From the NCBI RefSeq assembly GCF_033807575.1, contig NC_084713.1, positions 20,125,389 to 20,189,388 on the forward strand: 64,000 nucleotides of DNA, given 5' to 3'. How positions within the stretch are numbered: the first letter of the stretch is position 1; each line of letters starts with the position of its first letter. The notes below the pieces were generated by a model, which worked only from the letters and a program-made list of their open reading frames with translations, was not told the origin of the DNA and did no database searches. Below, piece by piece: positions 32,682 to 43,886 of this stretch. Both the position numbers and the translations under genes were made by a program. The stretch comes from Cydia pomonella. Its lineage: Eukaryota; Arthropoda; Insecta; Lepidoptera; Tortricidae.

Positions 32682-33584
32682 TGTAAAATGACATGTAAAA
32701 TACTAAATTTTTATGAATAAAGTTCTGAAATATTATTCAAAATCATAATTTAAAATATAATTCTACTAGCTAACACAAGGAAACAACTCAAAATTTGCAT
32801 CTGATTACTTTGCGCTATATTATTAGTTTTTGAACAATTAAGAGGGCCTTTACCAGTTGGTGTGGTGAAAAGTTATTTTATCACACGCAGCCAGGTCATT
32901 TCATAGTGCAGAGTGACTCTTTGGCTGCCAATTTTTCTTGTATGAACCTCTAGCAGCTTAATAAGCTCTTAACCCGACATAAATTAACCTATATTTGCGA
33001 TCATTTAGGTAAATACACAAATTTCGCCCAAATTAAAAATAAACATGGCACCTAATTGGGACACGACACACTCATTTCGACCAAAGATACCCAAATGGAC
33101 AGAAAACTCAGTTAAGGAGGTAAAGAGTATCGGCCCGATCCCATTACTGGGGCGGTAGTTCCCATCGCTCTACTGATAAACGAGAGGTCAGGTAAGGTCG
33201 GCTTCCAAATAGGAGGTATAAATAATAGGTTAGAACCTTAGAAGGTAACTGATGAACGGGAAAATAATATTGGGTTACTCGAAATAGTCGCCCCTGACAC
33301 TCGATTTTTTTTTTCAACTAGGATTGCCTTCGTATGTGCCATCGTTTGCGTAATAATGCCCAGTCCCTTCCCTTTTATTATTTCGGTACTTTTAACTCTC
33401 ATTTTACCCCTAAAAGAGTCTGTATAAATAAATATTACTTAAGTATATGACCCTTTCCAAATTATACTTTAAAACTAACAACGTGGTTTGTCATCTAAAT
33501 CTGTTCAGCTGTTTTGCGTGATTGAGGAACAGACATCTAAATATCGAAATAAATGTTATCAAACACATACTTTTGGATTAACAA
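32682..33584. other. Intergenic DNA, mostly unrecognised
   Basis: A short scrap at 33501-33540 (CTGTTCAGCTGTTTTGCGTG) resembles the repeat at 8000-8326. The rest shows no supported feature. Confidence 0.35.
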
Positions 33585-33695
33585 TGTATGTATATATGTA
33601 TGTATGTCACTTTATTGCACATAAACAGGTTAGCATAAAACAGACAAAACAAAACAAAAAAAAATGTTATGTACAAAGGCGAACTTTTCCCTAAA
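33585..33695 (-). mobile_element. LINE 3' tail, reverse orientation
   Basis: TATGTATGTATG units, then CACTTTATTGCACATAAACA and later CAAAGGCGAACTT. On the minus strand this is the CR1/Zenon-like 3' end (AAGTTCGCC...GCAATAAAG) with a CATA-type tail. Confidence 0.65.
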
Positions 33696-33730
33696 ATATT
33701 AGGACTAGGAAACATGCGTAATATTAGAAA

Positions 33731-34115
33731 GGGCTTGTTCACAAATCACGCGAGGTTTTTTCGGCTACTTTTTGACCTCCTCGGTGATATTTGGTGAGGT
33801 TTTTGGCGAACCCCCCCTCCCCCACATAACCTCACGTGTATTTCTATTGTTTTTTTATTCTACCTAATTTTATAAGATAAATAGTATTGTATAGAGTAAA
33901 TCTTGTTTAGACTCGCTATTTTGAAGTGCCAAGTGAAGATGTATGTTTAACAAAACCGAGAAAAATATGTGGTAGATATTTTTTCTTAGTTTCATTCATC
34001 ATAGAAAAATACACGTGAGGTTTTCTTATACCCCCCTCCCCCAACGTGATCCGTCGTGATTTTTTCGTGAGTCCCCTCCCCCCCTATCGGACCTCGCGTG
34101 ATTGTGCACAAGCCC
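33731..34115. mobile_element. MITE with CG-rich ends
   Basis: GGGCTTGTTCACAAATCACG at the left is matched by CGTGATTGTGCACAAGCCC at the right (two differences). Inside, TACACGTGAGG and CCTCACGTGTA are also inverted to each other, and both halves carry C-runs. No coding frame of its own. Confidence 0.8.
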
Positions 34116-34189
34116 AAAGGTTCATATCCGTCGAGGTACGCAAGACTAAAATGGTGCTTTTCATCCAAGTACACCCTACATATGACTAA

Positions 34190-34340
34190 GTTCATCCACA
34201 GCGCAGGCTTCGTCAAAAGCATAGATACAAAACAGAATCCGCAACAAACTTCGTCCAATCTACATAAGTAAAAATCCGCCACAGGCTTCGTCATTAATGT
34301 AGGTACAACATAAAATCCGCAACAAGCTTTGTCCAAAAAC
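34190..34340. repeat. Degenerate short tandem repeats (about 35-40 bp unit)
   Basis: Four diverged units contain CCGC-ACA-GCTTCGTC (for example CCGCCACAGGCTTCGTC near 34276 and CCGCAACAAGCTTTGTCC near 34317). They give the 114-codon minus-strand frame at 33992-34336 its internally repetitive look (KPVADFYL, KACCGFYV). That frame has a TTG rather than ATG start and runs into the MITE, so I do not call it a gene. Confidence 0.6.
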
Positions 34341-34690
34341 CTAAAACTACCTACGATTCCCCGTTAATCCCCGAGACGACACCCGGCGCAAAAGTTCCAA
34401 AAATACTGGCCACTACAATACAATACTAAGTTCATACTAACTTTTACAGTATTTATTTCAAATTGTTAAATTTAGGTAAAAGTATCGTTATCCATTTCAA
34501 ACCAAGTTTTAATTGCTTATCGTAAAAAAACTGCCCTAGTGCAGAAACGTATAACTTTCACTTCATAGAATAACAGAGAAATGAAAAGCTCGTAAACGTA
34601 GATGCGACTCGAAATGAGCAATCGCGCTCTTAATATCTACCATGTCTTATTGTATGGTAGTGCCAATGTAAGGTATCTGCAAGCATTATA

Positions 34691-35138
34691 CAAGGTGCCC
34701 GTGAGCATTGCGAGACATTTTAACTAAGCATTCCTGGTAATATTTAGAAACTAAAATGTCATATAAAATTTTCTGGATTAGGCCTAGTTTCAGAGACAAT
34801 TAAATGTTTTTCGAAATCATTCTTTCGCCATAAGTCGGTACAAAACACATTTTTGACTGCGGTATTGCCACTTTGAGGTCTAGTGGACATACCTATTGAA
34901 TAACATCGAAAAATTAAAAAAAAGTATTCGAGAGGCTACCCCCAAATAAAAAAAAAACTTTTTAGTTAATTTTAGGTTATGTGTTTATCAATAAAAATTA
35001 CGTTTTAAGTACTAGAGTGTTCAAAAAAAGGGAAAAAATAATTTGTCGAATTTCACAAAAAGTCATATAACATTTTTTGCTTCTGTTGCCATCAGGAATG
35101 CACCGTTAAAATCTCTCGCTATGCTCACGGGCACCTTG
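34691..35138. mobile_element. Complete MITE, CAAGGTGCCC family (uninterrupted copy)
   Basis: Ends CAAGGTGCCCGTGAGCATTG and its reverse complement with two differences, CTATGCTCACGGGCACCTTG. TA flanks both ends, suggesting a TA target duplication. The body includes GTATTGCCACTTTGAGGTCT. A second copy at 55899-56498 is split by another MITE. Confidence 0.85.
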
Positions 35139-35810
35139 TATTACTCCATCTAGTAAGTCTTAGGGTCATACTAATATTGGTTACCCCAAGTCAAAACCCA
35201 AGTAGGGATAGGAATAACGATGCTGCTTTTACTTAGCCTTGTAACGATATTACAGAACTTGGACCCTTGCACTGGATAATGTTCTTTCAAACATGGGAAA
35301 ATATCCTCCTATTCGTTATATAAGGGCGCGCATTAGGAAGTCCCTAATACAGGTGGAAATAATCTCCCTTCCCTCCCAGTTTATCCTAAGGATGTCTTTA
35401 GAGGAGTGGTGGATCTTTCGAAGAACTCGATTCCCATCGGATTGTCTAATTTCAGCCCGTTGAGTACATTGACTATCGGTTCATGGAAAGTAAAATTAGC
35501 TCCGGGTTCCCCACGAGTATTTGTAAACGCCACCACTGGTATACAGTTAAGTTTTCAATACTGCTAACCAGCTAGGTTCTATGGAGAAATTGTTAATGAT
35601 CTTCAAAAAAAAAACAACCATACATTATCAAGTATTGTTGGTTGAGAAAGATTATTATATTTACGTTTTGAATTCTAGGTATAAGTTTGAGCACAAAGTC
35701 CGTGGGTGATAGAGAAGGAAGGCTGAAGACTGCGCCCATGCACCCGTAAGTTGCGCGAGAGTTTATTTCGTTTCAAAATAAGAATTTATCGTCAGTTACT
35801 TCGAAACCAT
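35139..35810. other. Intergenic DNA without recognised features
   Basis: No recognised repeat or gene. Confidence 0.3.
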
Positions 35811-36415
35811 AATAGTAATAATAATTCGGCCTATACACGTCCCACTGCTGGGCACAGGCCTCTTCTCATGCGCGAGAGAGCTTGGGCTATAGTCCCCACG
35901 CTAGCCCAATGCGGATTGGGGACTTCACATATGATACGATATGATATGATATGATTTATTTATCTCACAATATACAGTTTCACTTAAAACTACGCATAGT
36001 AAATTCTTAGAATATATATTGTGATCGTTTGCTTTACTTTATATAAATAGGAAAAATATGTGACAATTAATAAGTAAGTGAATATTCTTTATTGCACCAA
36101 CAATTATACATTTTACATACATGTAAAACTACAAATAAATTTTAAAGGAAAATAGAACCAGGTAACAACAGGCGGTCTTATCGCTAAAAAGCAATCTCTT
36201 CCATACAACCTTTAGGTAGCGGGTTTTTTTTTATTCATTGTAAATTACTAAAGTTTTTAAGTATGAAATCAGTTAAGTAATAAATTAAAAGCAATTATTT
36301 AGGAAATAAATTCACCAAGAACGGGTCGTCATTCAGGTAGAAAATAAATAACCTTTGAATTTCTTCGCAGATGTATGCAGGTTTCCTTGCGATGTTTTCC
36401 TCCACCGAAAAGCTA
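35811..36415 (-). mobile_element. SINE family A copy split by an insertion
   Basis: The SINE tail and body run from 35811 to GACTTCACAT at 35930. The body resumes at ACCTTTGAATTTCTTCGCAG (36351) and breaks off at 36415 before the tRNA-like head. Comparison with the intact copy at 26051-26366 shows these two points are adjacent in an unbroken SINE. The intervening 420 bp are described separately. Confidence 0.85.
35931..36350 (-). mobile_element. LINE 3' ends inserted in a SINE
   Basis: Starts with four to five GATAT units followed by TTTATTTATC (a minus-strand LINE tail). Then at 36079-36217 a second 3' end follows: ATATTCTTTATTGCACCAAC, AGGCGGTCTTATCGC and ATCTCTTCCATACAACC. The second is the reverse of the family at 39586-39731. 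It probably represents more than one insertion. Confidence 0.65.
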
Positions 36416-36817
36416 CTTCAAAGTATACAGATTTTTATTTTGTTTCTCAATCAACGTAACTTGCTACAAGGATCCAAAGACATAAGGAATGTCCCCACTT
36501 TTTCTAACAAAGTTTTTAAGAGGGCGTTACCCAAATCAGTCGAACATCGTCTCGAACAGGACCGGATTAATCAGACGTAATAAACCTAACATTATGCTAA
36601 TATGGACTAAACATACGTCCGTCATTTGTTTTTGTTAAGTCATTAGGTATAATGCCGGGGATAGACTGGCTGAGAATGTTAAAGAAATCGTCTTTGAGAT
36701 GGATTGGATAAATCTAATTCGAAACAGTTGAATTTGTTCAAAATCATTATTATTATTTATTTAATGAGTTGCAAAATAGGCTCTAAGTATCATCAAGCCA
36801 AGAACAAATAGAAAATT
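36416..36817. other. Intergenic DNA without recognised features
   Basis: Nothing supported beyond short chance frames. Confidence 0.3.
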
Positions 36818-36967
36818 GTGGAGCCCAATATAAGTCTGCAGCAATTTTGATAGTCCAGATTGTGCAAGTGTTATTTTAAACGTCGAACTCCTATGAAATG
36901 ATGTCGTATTAAATAACACTTGTCCACTCTGTGCTGTCAGAATCGTTGCAGAATTATCTTGGTCTAA
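36818..36967. mobile_element. MITE, degenerate copy of the TCAGACCAAG family
   Basis: Internal blocks TGTGCAAGTGTTATTTTAAA and AATAACACTTGTCC are inverted, and the right end GAATTATCTTGGTCTA matches the family end. The better preserved copy is at 39065-39211. Confidence 0.6.
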
Positions 36968-39064
36968 CTCTAGAACTCGTGACTTTATATTTTATATGGT
37001 AAGAAAGTATGCTCGTTAATTTGCGATAAAAAATGCTAAGTATTTGAAATTACTCTCATTTTCGGGATTCATGGACCAATAGTGTATTTAAATATCAAGG
37101 TCAGCTTCTTATATAAACTTGACAACATTATACTAAACTGTATGTATTACGTATCTACGCACGATGAAATGGCATCTTAGAGAAAATCCAGCAAACACTT
37201 CCGCGGTGGGCAATAAATATTGTTTCGTCGTTCCTCAAATAAAATCAGACAAGTATAAATTGCTAATCAAACTCTTCTAAAAAATAGCGACAGCTTAACC
37301 AATAACTACACACTCCAATCTATACCCAGCTTTATATTATCGCTCACGATCGATCAAGTGGCAAAGAATGTAACCTCACTATAGTTTAATTCATTATCAA
37401 TAGCAACATCATACTTGTTACGATCTACAATTAGTCAAGGCCAAAACGGTACATGTTATATTTTGTATCTTTTATAAGATTAATAAAAAATCTAATCTGA
37501 GACCGTATTTGGAAGTTACAAGGTCATTGGAGAATGATAATATTACGATGTCCTAATTAACTTAAGGTTGTATTTATCTTATTATAACATTTTAATGGAT
37601 AGATGGAGAGTGGGTGAATTGCGGACAATTCATCTCCTTTTATCTTAATTTAAACCACCATCAGTAATGACTAGTAACTGTAACAAATCTTTTGTAATTT
37701 TTCAAACAATACAGAACTTTTTCTATCCGCAATTCTCCATTACCTGTGGGGTGAATACAGACAACAGCGTTGGTATGAGATATAAACCTGCGACAGTGCC
37801 CCTAGCGGTAAAGCTAATATTTATTTAAGAACACTCTCTGGGGTGATAGTCATACAGCTTCTATAACAATTTCAAAGCTCTAAAAGCTAAGCGAACGAAT
37901 TTACAGGCACGGGTAGTTCAAAGATATGAAATTTACAATAAACCCCGCGAAAATATCTGACGACACCTAGCTTGAAGCAGGTTCACAGCCGCCCATCACG
38001 ATGTATATTGGAGCATCAAATGCGCCAAGGCCATTTTCCCGAAGGCGGCCAAGGGGGCTGAGGGGTGCTGTATCGCCCAAAATATGAACCTTTGCAATTA
38101 CCCGCTGTCCGGGATTACCTCACTCTCCCCTAATGTTTACCTATACCTGCCCCAAGAATGTTGCTGCGATTTTTACATTTCCGGCAGCAATGAAGTCGGC
38201 AGCAATGTCGCAACTCATTACTGCAGCAGTTTTACTGGTGTAGACTGAACCCGCGTGCGTCAGTTAAAACAGCGTCAGAACACCAAAAACATAATATATG
38301 TATAAATAAACATCCATAATATACCCTACGAATTGGAATTGATCAAGTTAAGTAACCACAGCAGATTAATGGGCCGGTGACCAGATACATTATCTAGTGC
38401 TTCGACCTAGCTATCTGCCGTCATTAATCTATTGATGCCTACGTTTAACGCGGTGATCACACTGGTGCACCGCACGCCGCTGCGGTGTCAGAGCCAGACG
38501 CTATACATCTTGGAGGATTGTCTGTAATTTTCTGTAAAAAACAGTCTGCCGATTTTTGCGGGTGAGAGCACGTCAAATGTATGGCTATTTGTATTTAGTG
38601 CACAAATAGCCATGTCAGATAAACGTCAGTCCATACAATACCATATGACCATTGGCCGAAGTTTTCGACAGAGGGGTAAGCTTTTAAATGCGACTTCAGT
38701 TGTTAAATCCTCCAAGCTGTGCACGTATATAGTATATACTTACGTATTAATTATGGATAAAACGAAGACCAACGATAAAGGACCTCAAAAGTTACCGCTA
38801 AGATTCCCATGTATATTCGGTGAAAATTAATATTTCGGAGAAACAATCAAAACTCTTTTCAATCAAACCTGGTTAATGTGTGGTTGAATCTGGTTTCCTA
38901 ACCATTATTCTATTCAACGTATTCAACTCGTACTTAAGTAATTAAATTCATTTTTTTAAATAATCAAGTACTCGTATTAAAGGTTAAGTTAGCAAGATTC
39001 ACTAAAAGCACATCATTTTCAACATTCATTTTACTGTACATACATGGGGACCAATCCGGTAAGG
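36968..39064. other. Long intergenic stretch, largely unrecognised
   Basis: No gene recognised. Positions 38450-38640 include GCACCGCACGCCGCTGCGGT and AGTCTGCCGATTTTTGCGGG, which look like scraps of MITEs, and a pair TGGCTATTTGT / ACAAATAGCCA in inverted orientation at 38581-38613. Confidence 0.35.
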
Positions 39065-39211
39065 TCAGACCAAGATAAATTGGCAGCGATTTTTACAGCC
39101 CAGACAGTGCAAGTGTTATTGTAAACGACAAACTTCTATGAAATTATGACGTTTAATTAACACTTGCACAAGGTGGGCTATCAAAATCGCTGCCAACTTA
39201 GCTTGATCTGA
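39065..39211. mobile_element. MITE, TCAGACCAAG family
   Basis: TCAGACCAAGATAAATTGGC at the left and GCCAACTTAGCTTGATCTGA at the right are an inverted repeat with a few mismatches. It continues through CAGCGATTTT and TGCAAGTGTTA / TAACACTTGCA. Related copies: 36818-36967 (old) and the half copy at 47784-47838. Confidence 0.85.
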
Positions 39212-39585
39212 TAAATGGATTTCGTTAATTTGAAATGAAATGACACCGTGTATAGCAGTCTCGCTCGCACACCGGAGCGGTGTGCGGCTACGCATCCAGC
39301 GTGAAGACCGCCTAAGTGCCAGGACGACCATTAATTATTGAGAGAACATTCGTCAGTTTGCCAAAATTGGTGCGGCCTTGGTTTGACGAATTGCCTTTTG
39401 AACTCAGTAATAACTAAGTACTTCAATCGACTTGTGAAATCATCTAGCTTGAGGATATTACTCTCATACTCATACTCATTTATTGATAATATTCTTGAAA
39501 TATTACATGCATATATTAGATTGTACTTATTTTTTTTTTATAATCATAAATTACTTTGATTATAAATCAAAACATCACATATTAC
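39212..39585. other. Intergenic DNA with a short hairpin
   Basis: GCACACCGGAGCGGTGTGC at about 39267-39285 is a perfect short hairpin, probably a MITE scrap. Nothing else recognised. Confidence 0.35.
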
Positions 39586-39731
39586 GGTTAAGGTTGTCTG
39601 GAAGAGATCGCTCTGTAGCGATAAGGCCGCCTGTTGTTTACCTCTATCTTCATGTTTTTTATGTGTTTCCATGTACATTTTTTTTCCAGAGGTTGTGCAA
39701 TAAAGAGGATTTGTATTGTATTGTATTGTAT
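39586..39731 (+). mobile_element. LINE 3' end with ATTGT repeats
   Basis: GTTGTCTGGAAGAGATCGCT, then AGCGATAAGGCCGCCTGTTG, TGCAATAAAGAGGATT and four TTGTA units. This is a frequent lepidopteran LINE 3' end; the minus-strand relative is at 36079-36217. Confidence 0.8.
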
Positions 39732-41464
39732 ATTACGGTATATTATAATTTTTGACGACGATTTATATTACGAAACTGGAATTTTTCTAAACTTGTTAAA
39801 TGTTTGAAAAAATTTCATAAAACCGCTTTTATACACATATTAAGACTGCGTCGACCGTCCAGTGGCGCCCTCATTGTGGGAATTGTGTTTTCTAATAAAC
39901 CAATTAATTTCTGTATACATAAATCAGTATATATATATATAAGTATTTATATTTACTAAGTACTTACTCCCCACACTCTTACCCTACTATTTGTTCTACA
40001 TGTTCCCAAACTTCTGGTCTTTGTCACATAGTCTAGTTTCATATATAGTACGAAGTACCATTTCTTAGGTTTCGGTCCGGTCGAAAGGTTTGGCCGAAAC
40101 TGGCCGAAACCGAAACCGAATCTTCGGTCGGACACTATTGGGCACCGAATATTTATAAACATTGTGTTGTTGACCATTAACCTAGTAATGTCCGAATTTG
40201 TTAGAGTTATCGTCGCGGAAATAATTTGAATCGACTTTAATATGATAATGGTAATTGCTTTTGACATTGTTTTAAATGTGAGTTATTTGTTTCAGATTAA
40301 ATTATGTACGATATAATTCAGGGGTGCTACATGACTAATGATTAATTTTATCCATTTTATTTTTTAACTTTATTGAATAAGTTGAAACTCTTTTGTAAAA
40401 CTGGTTTGAAGTGCACAGACTATTATTGGTTATCTGCTTATCGTTTTTTTTTTTAAGAAACTACTATCGCCGTTGTTTTGCATGTTTAGTAATCAATTTT
40501 GTTCCGAAAGTCTCCAAGCTATATTAAATAGTAAAAAAGGTCAATGTTTCTGTAAATATTTTCATAACGAAATGACAAAATGAAACCTCAACATCATCAC
40601 GAAGAAGCATGAGAATGTTTAGAAAAGAAGTCTGAAAGTGACAAGACTATAAAAAACGAACAAATCTCATGTTACAGAAAGCACTCAACCAAACTGAATA
40701 TCAAGCACCAAAAAACATGACCGTATGTCTACCAATAATACAATAAATATACGTTCAAAAACAACTTATATGGAAATCCTGCAGTGTTACATAAGTCTTT
40801 GCATTCCATGATGCAATCAAACGCATCTTCAACTAAAACAGCTTTTTACTCATGCGCCCTACAGCGACATACGGCTTTTTTATTGAACATTATAGTCACA
40901 TGTCCCTGTTAAAGCAGATACGAGTATTTACGAGCCGATCTGCATACAACAGTCGTAAGGTATAATGACGTATGTGAACATGGATAACACAGGGACATAC
41001 AGCGTTGTCAGGATGGCCGTGTTGCAGATGCCACACGTGCTCTGCCTTAATTCGAATAGATGAGGCGCAGGGCTGTCTAAAGGTGCATTATATGTTGGTA
41101 TAAAGATTTATGTATGTATCCGACTAATTGACTTATTAGCGGTTACCGGATAATTCGTAGTCTAATGACATAAAACACCTCGCAGTGTATTAGTTACGTC
41201 GTCAACCGTAATTGTGCTGATATATAGGAATTGCTAGATGTCCTTTACATGGTAAATATTTCGTCATAGTATGCTAATTGCTTATAGGAACATAAAGGTA
41301 AAAAAATGTTCCAAAACACGGGCGCGGGCGTCTGGCTGATAGACATAATAAAAAATTGACGTATTCGCTATAAGTTTTATTAAGAATTTTATTGTACAGC
41401 ATATACAGCTTTTTAAGAGGTATAAGGTTAGAAGATAAATAAATAAATACAGTATATTTTTACA
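39732..41464. other. Long intergenic stretch, largely unrecognised
   Basis: Positions 40065-40135 contain repeated CCGAAAC / GTTTCGG words. No gene recognised, and short frames overlap on both strands. Confidence 0.3.
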
Positions 41465-41530
41465 CAAACTGACGAAGCACAAAAGTAAGCTCAAGAAGGC
41501 TAGTGTTGTGGGTACGCAGACAACGATATA
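41465..41530 (-). mobile_element. SINE family B tail fragment
   Basis: AGTAAGCTCAAGAAGGCTAG and TTGTGGGTACGCAGACAACG are the reverse of the family B end seen at 4380-4440. Head missing. Confidence 0.7.
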
Positions 41531-41603
41531 CATTTAGGAGATGCTTATACATATTACTTATTAAATGTATGGCACGAAAATTAAACTTTAAAGACCTGAG
41601 TGC

Positions 41604-41703
41604 GCAGCCAACCTGCCAATCGTTTACTCTCCGTAGCGTAGCGTCATCTCGACAGTTGCGTTTCGTTCGCTACGGAGCGTAAACGATTGGAGCGTTGGCT
41701 AGG
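41604..41703. mobile_element. MITE, GTAGCCAAC family
   Basis: CAGCCAACCTGCCAATCGTT at the left pairs with AACGATTGGAGCGTTGGCT at the right. TCCGTAGCG and CGCTACGGA are also inverted inside. Confidence 0.8.
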
Positions 41704-41729
41704 CATCATAGGTATCTTTTATGATCTGA

Positions 41730-41870
41730 GCTAGGCACCCAGGGTGTGCCAATATTATGCGCCGTAGCGAATGAAACGTTAATCAGTCTCTATCACTATT
41801 TCATGTTAGTGCGACAGAGAGACATTGGCGTTTCGTTCGCAGTGGCGCAAACGATTGGCATCTTGGCTAG
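41730..41870. mobile_element. MITE, GTAGCCAAC family, neighbouring copy
   Basis: GTGTGCCAATATTATGCGCC at the left and GGCGCAAACGATTGGCATCT at the right, ending TTGGCTAG. It holds TTAGTGCGACAGAGAGAC, shared (inverted) with 23172-23293. Lies 27 bp from the previous copy. Confidence 0.75.
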
Positions 41871-41927
41871 AATAAAAATAATTAAAATAAAATAGCCTTT
41901 ATTAACAGAACAAAGAACAGTAGCACA

Positions 41928-42218
41928 TTATCTCTCTATTATCTCCCATCTTTTGTATTCTTTGTCTGCTTGCCCTTCGGCAAAGGCCTCCTCCAACCTT
42001 CTCCACTCTCTCCGATCTATTGCCACTCTGCTCCAGGTACGGCCAGCTGCCTGCGCGATGTCATCATCCCATCTCATTAGAGGTCTCTTTGCCCCTCTCT
42101 CTCCCTCTCTTGGGTACCATTGGGTGACTCGCTTGCTCCATTTATCTGTGCCTCGGATGATCTTGGCTAGGCTCGCAGTTACCATTTTTGACGTCCAAGA
42201 AAGAAATGATGCATGCAC
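41928..42218 (-). pseudogene. LINE reverse-transcriptase protein C-terminus
   Basis: Minus-strand frame ending at 41928: KWSKRVTQWYPREGERGAKR, then LMRWDDDIAQAAGRTWSRVA and DRREWRRLEEAFAEGQADKE. The order W-x-x-R-x-T-x-W-x-P-R, R-W-x-D-D-I, W-x-R-x-A-x-x-R, W-x-x-L-E-E-A-F is typical of the C-terminal end of RTE-like LINE proteins. Uninterrupted over about 85 codons but with no upstream RT domain; upstream homology is lost near 42200. A protein from this fragment alone is not expected. Confidence 0.8.
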
Positions 42219-43709
42219 GCTTAATCATACTAAAAAAGTTTTTACCTATAATTGTTTCAGCTATATTTACTTTCCAAGCATATAAAAAGCGAACATTTAA
42301 CAACACGCAAAAAAAACGTGACAAATCACACCATATCATATTATCAATTTATTTATGTACCAAATGCAAGTGCAATACGATTGGTATCTCCATTGAATAC
42401 ATTCGAGGTCAAACTTAATAAAAACCTGACGAGATATAACCGATACCGACATGTTATTGTCCAACCAATAAATCTATACAACAATCAATTTGTATTGAAA
42501 TTAATCATTTGTTTTAGAAAGTTAACGGGTTCTCATTCATGTTTACTCTCGAGTATAATATCGAGAATGTACCGACGGCAAGTCTTTGAACAGTTGTAGA
42601 CTTTATGTCTTTGTATTAAGGTTCCGGAACTGTCACTATGTGGACGACGATAGAAGTACGAAGTGTGTGTGAAATGGTCTATTGTCAGAAGCCTTATATG
42701 TTGTAGCGAAGAACAATTGAACACAGTTAGGTATTCAAATGTTTTAAGCTTTATTCTAAAAGATCTGTAAATGGTCAGCTAAGGATTTTAATGTAAGACT
42801 TTTCTAAGAAAACGCGAAGGTTCAAAGCTGCGTTTTTTCTTTGCGACTAAATAAAATGAGATAGACTACCTTTACGGAATAATTTCTTTAGAACATTTTT
42901 CTTTTCTTTCATACCACTGTGAGTTTGTATGCTTAAATATTTTCTTAATTATGCAAATGTGTCTAAAATAAACAGTTTTGGCTGAAACTTGGCATTATGA
43001 CCTGAATTGTGATAGGTAACGAATATTTATCTCTAAATTGTTGAGAACCAAGAGATTAAAGGATCTGAAATAATTAAATGATTTAAGAGATTAAAGGGTC
43101 TATTAATACAAGAGATGAAGCAGCTTAAGCAGCGTAGTAATATATCGTCAGGTGATAAGTAATAAGTGATAATTACCAAAAAAATATTAAACAAAAATAA
43201 GCCTTATTTTAATACTAATAAAGTTCATTATGGCTATGAACTTGTGGTGGTAATTAGTGAGCTTTGCTTGTCACCTGTCGATATAATGTACTACTAGGTG
43301 TAATATAGACGGCTATGAGAACTAATAAGACCATCCTAGAGGAGCTAAAAATCACCACACGACTCTCTAAAATAAGTCAAGAACGTACACTTAGCTTTTT
43401 TGGTCAGATCAGATCTACAGATATATGTAATGATACGAGTAATACAATTTTCAGAACATCAAAAATGATACCACTCTTAAATCTGACAACCCTAGCGTAG
43501 AAATTCATATTAATGCTTGCTAACAAGTCCAGAGCAGGCCATTGGCGATATTGATATAAATTGATTACGACTTGTGACGTCCATTAATATAGGTACTTTG
43601 ACGCAAATTCCTTGTGCACATTACTGTCTTATTAAAATGCAATAAGTATACAAAGTCCTGTTTAGAAAAGGAAAAATGATGTAGTTAATGACACGGACTG
43701 ATAAACTTT
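42219..43709. other. Intergenic DNA, largely unrecognised
   Basis: An octamer ATGCAAAT at 42951-42958, preceded by TTAATT, is a possible POU-homeodomain site. Frames of 63-115 codons overlap on both strands at 42142-42724 and are not convincing. Confidence 0.25.
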
Positions 43710-43886
43710 AGGGCGTCCGCTAGCTGGCGCGGGTGCACGGAGCGGGCACACGCACGCCGGTTTCCATTATAGATAAAATTTGTCGCACGCGTCCGCGCCA
43801 GTTAGCGTTGCTCATACAATTTTTCGTAAACCCACTCACCCGCTCCGTGCAACCGCGCCAGCTAGCGGTCGCAAAAACGAGACCCT
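43710..43886. mobile_element. MITE with GC-rich ends
   Basis: AGGGCGTCCGCTAGCTGGCG at the left and CGCCAGCTAGCGGTCGC at the right are inverted, as are GTGCACGGAGCGGG and CCCGCTCCGTGCA inside. The right terminus extends to GAGACCCT. Strikingly CpG-rich in an AT-rich background. Confidence 0.8.

Noticed and set aside
33992..34336. 114-codon repetitive Cys-rich ORF
   Set aside because: It begins at TTG, is built from degenerate tandem repeats and ends within a MITE.
40065..40135. GTTTCGG/CCGAAAC words as a possible telomere-like array
   Set aside because: Only a few irregular copies; not a regular tandem repeat and unlike the insect TTAGG telomere unit.
42142..42724. Overlapping ORFs up to 115 codons on both strands
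   Set aside because: They overlap one another, have no motifs and vary in frame; no sign of coding selection by eye.
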